A model generated the notes under the pieces. That model made no database searches and had not been told where the DNA came from. It was given only the letters and a program-made list of their open reading frames with translations. From contig CANGCU010000064.1 of assembly GCA_947452355.1 (NCBI GenBank), positions 1 to 6,908 of the forward strand: DNA of 6,908 nt, in the 5' to 3' direction. Below, piece by piece: positions 6,617-6,908 of the stretch. Numbering within the stretch: the first letter of the stretch is position 1; each line of letters opens with the position of its first letter. The translations under genes and the position numbers were made by a program. This DNA is from Microbacteriaceae bacterium (GTDB lineage: Bacteria; Actinomycetota; Actinomycetes; Actinomycetales; Microbacteriaceae).

Positions 6617-6908
6617 TTAGCGGCCCGGAAGCCGGACGGTCTGTGTTACGTGTTGGCGTCGTCGTCGGGTGCGAATCACCTCCTGATTGGTCGAGCCGGC
6701 AACCCGTTTGTAATTGTCGGGATCCGTGGCTCCTTCGGTATTGATCACAAGAACAGTTGCGTCACTGTGGAGGCCAATCAATGAGCGTTCGGACTCGTCC
6801 GTGATGGCGAGAAGTCCGGCAAGTCCTGCAGCGCCGGATTCGCCGGCGACGATTCCGCAATCGGCGAGCAGCCGCATCGCGTTGAATGCCATATCGTCAT
6901 CGACAGCG
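6617..6908 (-). CDS. dpaL: PLP-dependent lyase C-terminus, diaminopropionate ammonia-lyase-like (partial)
   Basis: The last 96 residues plus TAA; the N-terminal part lies beyond the right edge. 'GESGAAGL' at 22-29 is the C-terminal PLP-pocket loop of fold-type II enzymes, where the Ser (Ser24) contacts the pyridine nitrogen. It is followed by 'VLVINTEGATD' at 52-62 and Tyr66, close to the C-terminal pattern of 2,3-diaminopropionate ammonia-lyase (E. coli YgeX/DpaL), which yields pyruvate and ammonia. Threonine/serine dehydratase-type relatives are the main alternative, and the lysine and glycine-loop region that would settle it is not in the window. The tail from about residue 72 is basic (RTRRRRQ at 79-85) and runs some 20 residues past where I recall the E. 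coli enzyme ending. It is 78 bp upstream of the permease on the same strand and may be the first visible gene of the same catabolic unit. Confidence 0.75.
   Translation of the reverse strand, partial: AVDDDMAFNAMRLLADCGIVAGESGAAGLAGLLAITDESERSLIGLHSDATVLVINTEGATDPDNYKRVAGSTNQEVIRTRRRRQHVTQTVRLPGR

Overview
The window is gene-dense, and every gene I can support lies on the minus strand, so transcription runs from the right edge to the left. G/C-ending codons, Shine-Dalgarno sites, a GTG start, an ATGA stop/start overlap and secreted Ig-like repeats with the 'YQW' signature point to a moderately high-GC actinomycete, perhaps a member of the Micrococcales. That assignment is an inference from gene style; there is no rRNA or other marker here.

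Right half (about 3482-6908): four genes in the order of transcription. (1) The C-terminal 96 residues of a PLP-dependent lyase resembling diaminopropionate ammonia-lyase, cut by the window edge. (2) After a 78-bp gap holding an imperfect dyad, an NCS1-family (purine/cytosine-type) permease whose start I move 54 bp inside the longest frame. (3) After 10 bp, a metallo-beta-lactamase-fold hydrolase of the AHL-lactonase-like type, with a GTG start. (4) Overlapping it by 4 bp (ATGA), a classical short-chain dehydrogenase/reductase. The last three are very likely one transcript. The set (importer, ring- or ester-opening hydrolase, oxidoreductase, ammonia-releasing lyase) looks like a small catabolic unit for a nitrogen-containing, possibly heterocyclic, nutrient. 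The substrate cannot be read from the sequence.

Left half (1-3377): one long open frame that runs off the left edge. It encodes an exported protein with a signal peptide of about 33 residues and at least twelve tandem Ig-like repeats of 90-96 residues. The frame stays open through every line of sequence without a frameshift. Units 2-8 are similar to each other and units 9-12 are more divergent. Units 2-3 and 7-8 resemble each other as pairs of identical length (564 bp each), the sign of a higher-order duplication. The C-terminus, where a cell-wall anchor or catalytic domain could be, is outside the window.

The 104-bp gap between the dehydrogenase and the repeat protein holds a possible hairpin over the dehydrogenase stop codon, a short palindrome and the repeat protein's Shine-Dalgarno site. 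No tRNA, rRNA, CRISPR array, insertion sequence or phage gene was seen, and there is no gene-free stretch above 300 bases.
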